64,000 nt of DNA from positions 48,739 through 112,738 of the forward strand of contig NZ_BBYR01000008.1 of NCBI RefSeq assembly GCF_001293525.1. The letters are read 5' to 3'. Source of the stretch: Pseudideonella sakaiensis (lineage in GTDB: Bacteria > Pseudomonadota > Gammaproteobacteria > Burkholderiales > Burkholderiaceae_C). The position numbers were made by a program, and so were the translations under genes. Under the pieces are notes generated by a model. The model had not been told where the DNA came from and did no database searches. It was given only the letters and a program-made list of their open reading frames with translations. The first letter of the stretch is position 1; each line of letters opens with the position of its first letter. Below, one piece after another: positions 20,357-29,052 of the stretch.

Positions 20357-21988
20357 ATGCGGCGGATGATCTATTCCGACGTCGACAAGTGCCGCGCGCT
20401 GGTCGTCGACAGCAACCCGACCTCGCGCTCGACCCTGGTCTCGATGCTGCGCGACATGGGCGTCGGCCACGTGGTGCCGGTCAGCCAGGCGATCGACGCG
20501 CGGCGCGCGCTCGAGAACCGGGTGTTCGATATCGTGCTGTGCGACTACCACTTCGACCGCTCGGAGATGTCCGGCCAGAGCCTGCTGGACGACCTGCGGC
20601 GCGCCCAGCTCCTGCCCTATTCCACCGTGTTCGTGATGGTCACCGGCGAGGCCTCGTACTCGCACGTGGCCGAGGTCGCCGAGGCGGCGCTCGACAGCTA
20701 CCTGCTGAAGCCGCACACCGCGACGGCGCTCGAGGAGCGGCTGCTCGCCGCACGGCACCGCAAGCTGGTGCTGCGCGACATCTTCGAGGCCCTCGAGACG
20801 GAGGACTTCGCGACCGCCGCCCGCCTGTGCGCCGAGCGCTTCGAGCGGCGCGACGAGTTCTGGCTGTACGCGGCGCGCATCGGCGCCGAGCTCTACCTGC
20901 GGCTCGGCCAGCACGACCTGGCCAAGGGCATGTACGAGGCGGTGCACGCGTCCAAGGCCCTGCCCTGGGCCAAGCTCGGCGTGGCGCGCGCGGAGCTGGA
21001 GCAGGGCCAGCTGCCGCAGGCGCGGCGCACGCTGGAAAGCCTGATCAGCGAGCAGCCGAGCTATGCCGACGCCTACGACGTGATGGGCCGGGTGCAGGTC
21101 GAGCAGGGCGACCTGAACGCGGCGCTCGAGACCTTCCGCACCGCGATCCGGACCACGCCGGCCAGCATCACGCGGCTGCAGAAGCAAGGCATGCTGGCCT
21201 TCTACTGCGGCTGCACCGACGAGGCGATCGAGGCGCTGGAGCGCTGCATGCGCATCGGTGTCAGCTCGAAGATGTTCGACTGCCAGAGCCTGCTGCTGCT
21301 CGCGCTGCTGTACTTCGACCGCCGCGACACCAAATCCTTCCAGCGCGTGCACGACACCATCGCGCAGACGGTCGAGAAGCGGCCGGACAGCCGGCGCCTG
21401 CAGCGCTTCCTGGAGGTGTCCGAGGTGTTCCGGCTGCTGTTCGCCAGGCGCCTGGCCGAGTGCGTGGCCCAGGTGCGGGCGATGGCGCCCGACCTGCGCA
21501 GCGAGGACTTCGACTTCGAGGCCGCATCGAACATGCTCTCGCTGCTGGCGCGGCTGCGCGCCACCGAGGTGCAGCTCGACGACAGCGAGACCTGGGTCGG
21601 GCAGATCGCCCAGCGCTTCTGCGTCTCCAAGGCCTCGACCGACATGCTGTGCCGCGCCGCCCAGGGCCACCCGGCCTACGTCACCGCGGTACGCGAGGGC
21701 CACGCTCAGATCACCACCACGGCCGAGCGCGCCGTGAGCCACAGCGTGACCGGCTCGCCGCTGGCCGCGGTGCAGACGCTGATGGATCGCGGCCGCGAGA
21801 CCCTGAACGCCAAGCTGATCGAGCTGGCGGGCATGGTGCTGAACCGCCATGCAGCGCGCATCGGCGACAGCGCCGCGCTGGGCCCGCAGATCCAGGCGCT
21901 GAAGACGCGCTTCTGCACCAAGGGCACCCAGGTCGCGCTGGGACAGAGCGGCGGCCGTGCCGCCGGCGGCATCAGCCTGCGCGCCTGA
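20357..21988 (+). CDS. Response regulator with C-terminal TPR-like repeats
   Basis: 543 aa, cytoplasmic. The receiver domain is at 1-130: V-V-D-S-N-P (17-22), acceptor D63 in I-V-L-C-D-Y-H-F and the Y-L-L-K-P lysine. No DNA-binding domain or output enzyme follows. Instead residues about 150-400 are helical and TPR-like (Y-A-D-A-Y-D-V-M-G-R-V-Q-V-E-Q-G-D-L-N-A-A-L). The final part (480-543) is helical and unassigned. AGGAG at 20346-20350, 6 nt before the ATG, fixes the start; upstream GTG at 20255 has poor spacing. It probably works through protein contacts. Similar receiver-TPR proteins exist in Pseudomonas and Burkholderiales without a settled role. No kinase gene is adjacent. Confidence 0.82.
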   Translation: MRRMIYSDVDKCRALVVDSNPTSRSTLVSMLRDMGVGHVVPVSQAIDARRALENRVFDIVLCDYHFDRSEMSGQSLLDDLRRAQLLPYSTVFVMVTGEASYSHVAEVAEAALDSYLLKPHTATALEERLLAARHRKLVLRDIFEALETEDFATAARLCAERFERRDEFWLYAARIGAELYLRLGQHDLAKGMYEAVHASKALPWAKLGVARAELEQGQLPQARRTLESLISEQPSYADAYDVMGRVQVEQGDLNAALETFRTAIRTTPASITRLQKQGMLAFYCGCTDEAIEALERCMRIGVSSKMFDCQSLLLLALLYFDRRDTKSFQRVHDTIAQTVEKRPDSRRLQRFLEVSEVFRLLFARRLAECVAQVRAMAPDLRSEDFDFEAASNMLSLLARLRATEVQLDDSETWVGQIAQRFCVSKASTDMLCRAAQGHPAYVTAVREGHAQITTTAERAVSHSVTGSPLAAVQTLMDRGRETLNAKLIELAGMVLNRHAARIGDSAALGPQIQALKTRFCTKGTQVALGQSGGRAAGGISLRA

Positions 21989-22006
21989 GCGGCGCCCGAT
22001 CCCCCG

Positions 22007-23221
22007 TCAGAACAGGCTCCGCTGGCGTGCGGCGGGGGCCGGCGCCGGCGCGACGGGACCATCCGCCTCGTCGGGCGCCGCCGGCCCGCCGGACGGCCGG
22101 GCGCCGGGCGGGACCGGCGGCGGCGGCCGGAACTGCGAGAAGTCCAGCGGGGTGCGTTCCTGGCGCAGGCCCAGCCTCGCACAGGCCTTGTCGAAACGCT
22201 GGCGCAGCAGCTCGGCCCAGACGCCGCGGCCGCGCTGGCGCTGGCCGAAGCGGGCGTCGTAGTCCTGCCCGCCGTGCAGCTCGCGCACCCGCGCCATCAC
22301 CCGTGCCGCCCGCTCGGGATGGTGGCGTGCGAGCCAGTCCTGGAACAGCGGGTTCACCTCCCAGGGCAGCCGCAGCACCCCCATGAAGGCCCGGCCTGCA
22401 CCGGCCCGCGCGGCGGCCTCGAGCAGGCGCTCCAGCTCGGGCTCGTTCAGGAACGGGATCATCGGCGACAGGCTCACGCCGACCGGCACGCCGGCCTCGG
22501 CGAGCGTCGCGATGGTCTGCAGCCGGCGGTGCGGCGCGGCCGCGCGCGGTTCCATCTGCCGCGCCAGCGCCGGGTCGAGGGTGGTCAGCGAGACGTAGAT
22601 GCCGACGGCGCGCCACGCGGCCATGTCGCGCAGCAGGTCCAGGTCGCGCTCGACACCCGCGGACTTCGTGACCAGCGAGAACGGGTGGCGGCAGGCGTGC
22701 AGCACCTCGATCACCCCGCGCGTCAGGCGCAGCCGGCGTTCGACCGGCTGGTAGGCGTCGGTGGCCGAGCCGATGTTGAGCAGCCGCGGCACGTAGCGGC
22801 GGCTCGCCAGCGCCGCACGCAGCCGCTCGGCGACGTTCGTCTTCGCGACGATGCGCGTCTCGAAGTCGATGCCCGGCGACAGGTTCAGGTAGCTGTGCGT
22901 CGGCCGGGCGAAGCAGTAGATGCAGCCATGCTCGCAGCCGCGGTAGGGGTTGACCGAGAGGTCGAAGTGGATGTCGGGCGACTCGTTGGCGCTGAGCACC
23001 GAGCGCGCCGTCTCCTCGATCACCTGCGTGACGGGTGCCTGCGGGGCCAGCGGCCGCTCGTCGACGGCCGGGTTCTCGCGGCCCCAGCCGTCGTCCTCGG
23101 CGTCGTGCCGCAGCGCGTTGAAGCGGTGCTCGATCGCCCAGGCACTGCCGCGGCCCTTGACGGCGGGCGTCGGCTCGCTGGGGCGCAGCGGGACCAGGTC
23201 GATGCGGCGGGGGTGGCGCAT
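22007..23221 (-). CDS. PA0069-family radical SAM protein (SplB-related), LexA-box promoter
   Basis: 404 aa from the ATG at 23221. The radical SAM cluster motif is C-E-H-G-C-I-Y-C in the segment N-P-Y-R-G-C-E-H-G-C-I-Y-C-F-A-R-P. The N-terminal K-G-R-G-S-A-W and the core are those of the PA0069 family, distantly related to spore photoproduct lyase. The C-terminal ~40 residues are Pro/Ala-rich and not conserved-looking. Enzymatic reaction is unknown; a DNA repair role is suggested by the SplB relation and by the SOS-type operator lying on the start region (23223-23238). An in-frame codon at 23236 would place the operator inside the gene, so 23221 is preferred. The mRNA would then be almost leaderless. 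Confidence 0.87.
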   Translation of the reverse strand: MRHPRRIDLVPLRPSEPTPAVKGRGSAWAIEHRFNALRHDAEDDGWGRENPAVDERPLAPQAPVTQVIEETARSVLSANESPDIHFDLSVNPYRGCEHGCIYCFARPTHSYLNLSPGIDFETRIVAKTNVAERLRAALASRRYVPRLLNIGSATDAYQPVERRLRLTRGVIEVLHACRHPFSLVTKSAGVERDLDLLRDMAAWRAVGIYVSLTTLDPALARQMEPRAAAPHRRLQTIATLAEAGVPVGVSLSPMIPFLNEPELERLLEAAARAGAGRAFMGVLRLPWEVNPLFQDWLARHHPERAARVMARVRELHGGQDYDARFGQRQRGRGVWAELLRQRFDKACARLGLRQERTPLDFSQFRPPPPVPPGARPSGGPAAPDEADGPVAPAPAPAARQRSLF

Positions 23222-23222
23222 G

Positions 23223-23238
23223 CTGTGAATATACACAG
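23223..23238 (-). promoter_or_regulatory. LexA (SOS) box
   Basis: CTGTGAATATACACAG: CTGT-N8-ACAG, the gamma/beta-proteobacterial LexA operator, with an AT-rich centre in a very GC-rich region. On the gene strand the hexamer TATATT lies inside it, exactly 6 nt before the radical SAM gene start. LexA binding would therefore occlude the promoter -10 and the start codon region. Confidence 0.85.
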
Positions 23239-23308
23239 TATCGCCACGCGCGGGGGGACGGCGCGCGACCGGTGCCGCGCGGCCCCGGCGGGTTCGTTCA
23301 CGGCGGCT

Positions 23309-24772
23309 TCAGTAGTCGTTGCCGCCGTCGGAGTAGGTGCCGGGCGCCAGGTTGTCGAACTTCGTCAGCGGCTTGTTGAAGAACAGCTTCACGGTGCCGG
23401 TCGGCCCGTTGCGCTGCTTGCCGATGATGATCTCCGCGATGTTCGGCTCCTTGCAGGCTTCCTTGGTGTAGTAGTCGTCGCGGTAGATGAACATGATCAC
23501 GTCGGCATCCTGCTCGATGGCGCCCGACTCGCGCAGGTCGCTCATCATCGGGCGCTTGTCGGTGCGGGTCTCCACCGAGCGGTTCAGCTGCGACAGCGCG
23601 ATCACCGGGCAGCGCAGCTCCTTGGCAAGCGCCTTCAGGCCGCGCGAGATCTCGCCGATCACGGTCGCGCGGTTCTCCTCCGACGTGGACGAGCTGCCGC
23701 TCATCAGCTGCAGGTAGTCGACCACGATCAGCCCGAGCTGGCCGCACTGGCGCGCCTGCCGGCGCGCCCGTGCGCGCACCTCGCTCGGCGACAGGCCGGG
23801 GCTCTCGTCGATGAACATGCTGACCGTGCCGAGCCGCTCGACCGCCTCGGACAGGCGGCTCCATTCATCGTCGGCCAGCTTGCCGGTGCGCAGGTGCTGC
23901 TGGTCGATGCGGCCCAGCGAGCCGACCAGGCGCAGCGCCAGCTGCGCGGCCCCCATTTCCATCGAGAACACCACCACCGGCAGGCCCTCGGTGACGGCCA
24001 CGTGCTCGGCGATGTTCAGCGCGAAGGCGGTCTTGCCCATCGACGGGCGGGCCGCCAGCACGATCAGGTCACCGGGCTGGAAGCCGGCGGTCATCCGGTC
24101 GAGGTCGAAGTAGCCGGTGCGCACGCCGGTCACGTCCTCGGCGCCGTTCTCGTGCAGCTCGGTCACGCGGTCGAGCAGCTGCACCACCAACTGGTCCATG
24201 GTCTGGAAGCCCTGCTTGGACTTCGAGCCTTCCTCGCCGATGCGGAAGATGCGGCCCTCGGCCTCGTCCAGGATCTGGTCGACCGGGCGGCCCTGCGGGT
24301 TGAAGGCCTGGGTCGCGATCTCGTCGGCCGCTGCGACCAGCTTGCGCAGCACGGCCCGCTCGCGCACGATCTCCGCATAGCGGCGCAGGTTGGCCGCGCT
24401 CGGCACGCTCTGCGCCAGTGCGTTCAGGTAGACGAGGCCCCCGCATTCCTCGGCCTTGCCGAGGCTCTGCAGCTGCTCGTAGACGGTGATCACGTCCGCG
24501 GGCTTCGAGGCCTGGACCAGCGCTCCGACGGCCGCGTAGATCGTGCGGTGCTCGTAGCGGTAGAAGTCGGAATCGACCAGCAGGTCGCCGGCCCGGTCCC
24601 AGGCGCTGTTGTCCAGCAGCAGGCCGCCGAGCACGCTCTGCTCGGCCTCGATCGAATGCGGCGGCACGCGCAGACGCGCGACCTCGTCGTCGGGTCGCGG
24701 CCCGCTGCCGGCCTCCATCGACGAGGACGAGGCGGGCGGATGGGGCAGCGCAGGAGAGGTGAAGACAGCCAT
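23309..24772 (-). CDS. dnaB: Replicative DNA helicase
   Basis: 487 aa. The N-terminal domain (about 30-150) starts with P-H-S-I-E-A-E-Q-S-V-L-G-G-L-L-L-D, the family hallmark. The RecA-like motor follows: Walker A A-A-R-P-S-M-G-K-T-A-F-A, Walker B region L-I-V-V-D-Y-L-Q-L-M, and S-Q-L-N-R-S-V-E with the S-G-A-I-E-Q-D-A-D arginine-finger region. It unwinds DNA at the fork and recruits DnaG, also in this window. The ATG at 24772 follows TACAGT by 5 nt with no ribosome site. It closes the rpsF-priB-rpsR-rplI-dnaB group, but a hairpin separates it from rplI. Confidence 0.97.
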   Translation of the reverse strand: MAVFTSPALPHPPASSSSMEAGSGPRPDDEVARLRVPPHSIEAEQSVLGGLLLDNSAWDRAGDLLVDSDFYRYEHRTIYAAVGALVQASKPADVITVYEQLQSLGKAEECGGLVYLNALAQSVPSAANLRRYAEIVRERAVLRKLVAAADEIATQAFNPQGRPVDQILDEAEGRIFRIGEEGSKSKQGFQTMDQLVVQLLDRVTELHENGAEDVTGVRTGYFDLDRMTAGFQPGDLIVLAARPSMGKTAFALNIAEHVAVTEGLPVVVFSMEMGAAQLALRLVGSLGRIDQQHLRTGKLADDEWSRLSEAVERLGTVSMFIDESPGLSPSEVRARARRQARQCGQLGLIVVDYLQLMSGSSSTSEENRATVIGEISRGLKALAKELRCPVIALSQLNRSVETRTDKRPMMSDLRESGAIEQDADVIMFIYRDDYYTKEACKEPNIAEIIIGKQRNGPTGTVKLFFNKPLTKFDNLAPGTYSDGGNDY

Positions 24773-24777
24773 GCGGA

Positions 24778-24783
24778 ACTGTA
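24778..24783 (-). promoter_or_regulatory. -10-like element 5 nt before the dnaB start
   Basis: TACAGT on the minus strand, then TCCGC, then the dnaB ATG. No Shine-Dalgarno is present. The spacing is one base shorter than at the other leaderless candidates, so this assignment is less secure. Confidence 0.35.
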
Positions 24784-24879
24784 CGTCGCGGGGGCCGGCC
24801 GCGGGCGCCGCCGCTGGGGACAGGCCTGTGGAAATCCGGTGGACGCGGCGTGGGCAGCGCGGCAGGCGCCCCAAAGCAG

Positions 24880-24902
24880 AAGGGCCGGCAGTGCCGGCCC
24901 TT
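24880..24902 (-). terminator. Hairpin terminator after rplI
   Basis: AAGGGCCGGC-ACT-GCCGGCCCTT on the minus strand, followed by CTGCTTTGG. The 10-bp stem is perfect but the T-run is short, so termination may be partial, leaving some read-through into dnaB. Confidence 0.6.
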
Positions 24903-24942
24903 CATCGGATGCCTGGCGGCGCCGCAGGCGCCGCGAAGCCCC

Positions 24943-25395
24943 TCAGTCGGTGTCGCCGATCACGACGACCTTGACCTCGGCCACGACGTCGGTGTGCGGC
25001 ACCACCGTCACGGTGTGCTCGCCGACGGTCTTCAGCGGGCCGTTGGGCATGCGCACCTGGGCCTTGCCGACCTTGAAGTCGATGCGGGTCAGGGCCTCGG
25101 CGACGTCGTTGTTCGTGACGGAGCCGAACAGGCGCCCGTCCACACCGGCCTTCTGGGTGATGTGGATGGTGCGGCCGTTCATCTTCTCGCCCAGCGCCTG
25201 GGCGGCGGCGAGCTTCTCGGCGGCGGCCTTCTCGAGCTCGGCGCGGCGGGCCTCGAACTCCTTGATCGCCGCCTGGGTGGCGCGCCGCGCGAGGCGGCTG
25301 GGGATCAGGAAGTTGCGGGCATAGCCGTCCTTGACCTTGACGACGTCACCCAGGTTGCCGAGGTTGGCGACCTTGTCCAGGAGAATGATCTGCAT
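24943..25395 (-). CDS. rplI: 50S ribosomal protein L9
   Basis: 150 aa. The N-terminal domain starts [13 protein letters not shown] with the G-Y-A-R-N-F-L-I-P rRNA-binding motif. A long connecting helix (about 45-75) leads to the C-terminal domain ([11 protein letters not shown]). Binds 23S rRNA at the base of the L1 stalk. GAGGAGCGCC gives a strong ribosome site. It lies 13 nt after the rpsR stop, in the same operon. Confidence 0.97.
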   Translation of the reverse strand: MQIILLDKVANLGNLGDVVKVKDGYARNFLIPSRLARRATQAAIKEFEARRAELEKAAAEKLAAAQALGEKMNGRTIHITQKAGVDGRLFGSVTNNDVAEALTRIDFKVGKAQVRMPNGPLKTVGEHTVTVVPHTDVVAEVKVVVIGDTD

Positions 25396-25408
25396 GGGGG
25401 CGCTCCTC

Positions 25409-25699
25409 TCAGACCTTGTGCTGGTCGCTGTACGGCAGCAGGGCCAGGAAGCGGGCGCGCTTGATGCACGTCGTCAGCTGGCGCTGGAAGAAGGCGCGCG
25501 TGCCGGTCAGGCGGGCGGGCACGATCTTGCCGTTCTCGGAGATGAAGTCGCGCAGGGTGTCGATGTCCTTGTAGTCGATCTCGGTGACACCGGCCACGGT
25601 GAAGCGGCAGAAGCGCTTGCGCCGGAACAGCAGCGACTGCTGGTTGCGCTTGGGCTTGCGGTCCTTCGAAAACTTGCCTTTACCACGGGGCGGGGGCAT
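25409..25699 (-). CDS. rpsR: 30S ribosomal protein S18
   Basis: 96 aa; small-subunit protein that pairs with S6. The core has [16 protein letters not shown] and [18 protein letters not shown]. The N-terminal tail is basic and Gly/Pro-rich. GAGG lies shortly before the ATG. It lies between priB and rplI as in most beta-proteobacteria. Confidence 0.97.
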   Translation of the reverse strand: MPPPRGKGKFSKDRKPKRNQQSLLFRRKRFCRFTVAGVTEIDYKDIDTLRDFISENGKIVPARLTGTRAFFQRQLTTCIKRARFLALLPYSDQHKV

Positions 25700-25743
25700 G
25701 GGAAACCTCGTTCAGTCTTGTCTGTAGGGTGTGGCCGGGGCCG

Positions 25744-26028
25744 TCAGTCGAGCTCGGTCACGTGGAACACGATGCCGCGTCCGTTGCGCTGCGCACCCAG
25801 GAAGCCGGCGAAGGCATGGGTGCGTCCCAGTTCCAGGCTTTCCAGCCGGCGGGTGAGGGCCTCACCCACCGCGCGCGCCTTGAGCTCGAACTGCAGCTGG
25901 CGGGGCTGGCCCAGCTGCTGCACGGTACCGGCATGCCGCAGGCTCAGGTCGAGTGCGGGCAGGCCGGCCGGGGTGTAGCGCAGGGCCCCTCGGGCCACCA
26001 GTTCCGCCGTCAGCACCAGCCGGTTCAG
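25744..26028 (-). CDS. priB: Primosomal replication protein N (PriB), non-AUG start
   Basis: 94 aa OB-fold single-strand DNA-binding protein used by PriA during replication restart. The segment N-R-L-V-L-T-A-E-L-V, then L-R-Y-T-P-A-G-L-P and F-E-L-K-A-R-A-V-G-E, matches PriB. Homologues start M-N-R-L, but here the codon before N-R-L is CTG (26028), with GAGG 8 nt upstream. Alternatives are TTG at 26055 (adds nine residues, no ribosome site) or GTG at 26016 (removes four). No ATG is available in the right place. It lies between rpsF and rpsR and is surely translated from the operon mRNA. Confidence 0.88.
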   Translation of the reverse strand: MNRLVLTAELVARGALRYTPAGLPALDLSLRHAGTVQQLGQPRQLQFELKARAVGEALTRRLESLELGRTHAFAGFLGAQRNGRGIVFHVTELD

Positions 26029-26105
26029 GCTGGGCGCCTCGGGCGCGGGGTTCAAGGGCGCGGGAATGGCCGGTCGGGACGACGCGTCGGCGCGGTCAGG
26101 CGGCC

Positions 26106-26474
26106 TCAGGCCGCCGCTTCCTGCGGTTGCGGGGCCTTGCGGGCCTCTTCGCGGTCGACCACCTTCATCATCACCGAAGGCGTGGTCTCGGCCTTGCTCT
26201 TCTGCACCGTCAGGTGGCGCAGCACGGCGTCGTTGAAGCGGAAGCCCGTCTCGAGCTCCGTCAGCACGTCCTTGCTGCATTCGATGTTCAGGCACAGGTA
26301 GTGCGCCTTGGTGAGCTTCTGGATCAGGTAGGCCATCTGGCGCCGACCCCAGTCCTCCACCCGGTGCACCTTGCCGCCGCCGGCGGTGATGGCACCCTTG
26401 TAGCGCTCCAGCATCGCCGGAACCTGTTCGCTCTGGTCCGGATGGATCAGCAGCACGATTTCATAATGACGCAT
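26106..26474 (-). CDS. rpsF: 30S ribosomal protein S6
   Basis: 122 aa. Starts [15 protein letters not shown]; contains [14 protein letters not shown] and the Y-L-C-L-N-I-E strand. The C-terminus is Glu/Ala/Lys-rich and flexible. Forms a pair with S18. GAGGAGATCGC fits the ATG at 26474. First gene of the rpsF-priB-rpsR-rplI group. In-frame open sequence upstream to 27359 is not part of the gene. Confidence 0.97.
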   Translation of the reverse strand: MRHYEIVLLIHPDQSEQVPAMLERYKGAITAGGGKVHRVEDWGRRQMAYLIQKLTKAHYLCLNIECSKDVLTELETGFRFNDAVLRHLTVQKSKAETTPSVMMKVVDREEARKAPQPQEAAA

Positions 26475-26644
26475 GCGATCTCCTCGTGAATTCCGCCGCC
26501 GCCTCGTGCCTGGCCGGAAAACCCCGGCAGGCCTGGCGTCGACCAGAAGCCACCCCGAAGCGTCGACCCGGGTGCGGCAAGGGAAAAGCCCGCGAGTATA
26601 CGCCAAAGGCGCGGGCGGCTGCCGAACCTCGGCGCCGCGCGCGG

Positions 26645-28750
26645 TCAGCGCAGCCGCCGCGGGTAGCGCAGCGATTCCGCCAGCGCCACCACCGCCGGCG
26701 ACGGCGGGCGCGTCAGCAGGCTGACCGCCACGATCAGCGCGAAGCCGACCGGCATGCCGAACACGCCGGCGGCGACCGGGTGGATGTCGAACCACAGGTC
26801 CACCGGCGCGGTCACGCCGAAGGCGCTGCGCAGCGAGGCCTGGTTGCGCACGAGGTAGTAGGCGGTGACGGCCAGCCCGCCGAGCATGCCGGCGCTGGCA
26901 CCCCAGCGGTTCGCGCGCTTCCAGAAGATGCCCAGCACCAGCGCCGGAAAGAATCCGGACGCCGCGAACGAGAAGGCCGCGGAGACGAGGAACAGGATGT
27001 CGGCCTGGCGCTGTGCGGCGACGTAGGCGGCGCTCAGTGCCACCAGCAGCAGCAGCACCTTCGACATCGTGACGCGCCGCGCGGTCGAGGCCTGCGGGTC
27101 GATCATCGAGTAGTAGAGGTCGTGCGACAGCGCATTCGAGATCGTCAGCAGCAGGCCGTCGGCCGTCGACAGCGCAGCGGCCAGGCCGCCCGCGGCGACC
27201 ATGCCCGACACCACGTAGGGCAGCCCCGCGATCTCCGGCATGGCCAGCACGATGATGTCGCCACCGATCTTCATCTCGCCGAGCTGGAAGATGCCGTCCT
27301 TGTTGACGTCGCTGACGCTCAGCAGCCCGGGATCGAGCCGGGCCCAGGTCGCGATCCACTCGGGCAGCTGGTCGAAGCGCGTGCCGACCAGGACGTTGAA
27401 GACCTCGAACTTGACCAGCACCGCCAGCGTGGGCGCGGTCACGTACAGCAGGAAGATGAACAGCACCGACCAGGTCACCGACTCGCGCGCCTCGCGCACC
27501 GACGGCGTGGTGTAGTAGCGCATCAGGATGTGCGGCAGCCCGGCCGTGCCCAACATCAGGCAGAACAGCAGCGCGAGGAAGTTGCGCCGCGACTGGTCGT
27601 AGGCCTCGCGCTGCGCCGGCGTGCCGTCGGGATCGCCGGCGAAGGCCTGGCCATGGCGCGGCATGCCCGCCAGCGGCCGCGCGCGCTCCTCGTTGAGCTC
27701 GCGCGCCCGCGCCCAGGCTTCGCGGGCCGCCGGCACGTCCTTCGGCAGCTGGGCCAGGGCCTTCTCGGCCGCCTGGATCTCCGCCAGCGGGCCGTTGACG
27801 GCCTTCAGCTCGGCCAGCCGGCGGTTCGCCTGCACGCGCTCCGCGGCGAGCGCCGTCGGCACGTCCTCCAGCCGTCGCGCATAGTCATCGGCGCGCGCGC
27901 GGAACACCGCGATGACCTCCTGCTCCTTCGGGTCCTCCATCAGCTGGCGCTCGCGCTCGGTCACCTTCGCCAGCTGCATGCCGTAGACGAGCTGCGGGAT
28001 CGGCACGCCGGTCTGCTTGATCGACAGCCAGACCACCGGCGCCAGGTAGGCGATGATCAGCACGATGTACTGCGCCACCTGCGTCCAGGTGACGGCCCGC
28101 ATGCCGCCGAGGAAGGAACAGACCAGGATGCCGCCGAGGCCCAGGAAGATGCCCAGCACGAAGTCCACCCCGGTCAGGCGCGAGGTGATGAGGCCGACGC
28201 CGTAGATCTGCGCGACCACGTAGGTGAAGGAACACAGGATGGCCGCGAACACGCCGATCAGCCGCGGCAGCTTGCCCTCGTAGCGCTCGCCCAGGTAGTC
28301 GGGGATCGTGAACTGCCCGAACTTGCGCAGGTAGGGCGCCAGCAGCAGCGCCACCAGGCAGTAGCCCCCGGTCCAGCCCATCACGTAGGCCAGGCCGGCA
28401 TAGCCGCTGAGGTAGAGCATGCCGGCCATGCCGATGAACGACGCGGCCGACATCCAGTCGGCGCCGATCGCCATGCCGTTGTAGAGCGCCGGGACGCGTC
28501 GCCCCGCAACGTAGTACTCGGCGGCGTTGGTGGTGCGGCTGATGACGCCGATCACCGCGTACATCACCACGGTCGCCATCAGGAAGATGACGCCGATCCA
28601 CTTCTTGGGCAGGCCCACCTGCTCCAGCGCCGCCAGCGCCATCACGAAGGCGAGGAAGCCGAGCGTGTACCAGCCGTAGATGCGGTGCAGGCGCCGCTCG
28701 AAGCGACGCTGGCGGCCCCGGTCGGCCGGCCGCTCGGCGGGCCCCGTCAT
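26645..28750 (-). CDS. Sodium:solute symporter, VC_2705 subfamily
   Basis: 701 aa inner-membrane protein with about 13 hydrophobic segments. Core SSS motifs are clear: [20 protein letters not shown] and [16 protein letters not shown] hydrophilic insertion of about 130 residues, Glu/Arg/Ala-rich and likely helical (roughly 260-390), splits the middle; this is known in the subfamily. Related proteins carry acetate or other carboxylates with Na+. The small partner protein often encoded next to ActP-like carriers is absent. The ATG at 28750 begins just before the first helix; no clear ribosome site is seen. Confidence 0.88.
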   Translation of the reverse strand: MTGPAERPADRGRQRRFERRLHRIYGWYTLGFLAFVMALAALEQVGLPKKWIGVIFLMATVVMYAVIGVISRTTNAAEYYVAGRRVPALYNGMAIGADWMSAASFIGMAGMLYLSGYAGLAYVMGWTGGYCLVALLLAPYLRKFGQFTIPDYLGERYEGKLPRLIGVFAAILCSFTYVVAQIYGVGLITSRLTGVDFVLGIFLGLGGILVCSFLGGMRAVTWTQVAQYIVLIIAYLAPVVWLSIKQTGVPIPQLVYGMQLAKVTERERQLMEDPKEQEVIAVFRARADDYARRLEDVPTALAAERVQANRRLAELKAVNGPLAEIQAAEKALAQLPKDVPAAREAWARARELNEERARPLAGMPRHGQAFAGDPDGTPAQREAYDQSRRNFLALLFCLMLGTAGLPHILMRYYTTPSVREARESVTWSVLFIFLLYVTAPTLAVLVKFEVFNVLVGTRFDQLPEWIATWARLDPGLLSVSDVNKDGIFQLGEMKIGGDIIVLAMPEIAGLPYVVSGMVAAGGLAAALSTADGLLLTISNALSHDLYYSMIDPQASTARRVTMSKVLLLLVALSAAYVAAQRQADILFLVSAAFSFAASGFFPALVLGIFWKRANRWGASAGMLGGLAVTAYYLVRNQASLRSAFGVTAPVDLWFDIHPVAAGVFGMPVGFALIVAVSLLTRPPSPAVVALAESLRYPRRLR

Positions 28751-29052
28751 GGGGCACGCCACGCCGCGCCCCGGGACGAGGCTTGCGGGCGGCGGATGGG
28801 ATGGCAGCGGTTCACGGGCGGGCGGTGGCGGTCCGCGGCGGGCACGCCCGACGCCGGGCGGCCCGGCCGCGATGCCCGGTTTGTACCGCAGCCGGCGCGC
28901 GCCGCCCATCCGGAGCGGCCAGGGCCGCCGCTCGGCCGTGGCCCCGCGGACCGGCATGGCCTGCCGCAACGGGCCCCAGACCGGAACCGCCGGCCGCAGC
29001 GAAACGGCCGCCCGAAGGCGGCCGGCATCCTAGCGGACGGGTCAGGCGGGGC
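28751..29052. other. Intergenic region upstream of the symporter gene
   Basis: 302 bp between the symporter start and the stop of the secreted-protein gene, both on the minus strand. Its right end holds the terminator hairpin described separately. The rest should contain the symporter promoter, but I see no convincing -10/-35 pair and no coding frame with family features. Confidence 0.4.
29005..29024 (-). terminator. Hairpin terminator after the DUF4148-like gene
   Basis: Perfect 8-bp stem CGGCCGCC with a 4-base loop, then GTTTCG on the minus strand. It lies 28 bp after the stop. The T-run is short (TTT), so strength is moderate. Confidence 0.6.

Noticed and set aside
22274..25324. Open plus-strand frame of about 1000 codons opposite the radical SAM gene, dnaB and rplI
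   Set aside because: Antisense shadow with low-complexity composition; crosses several real gene boundaries.
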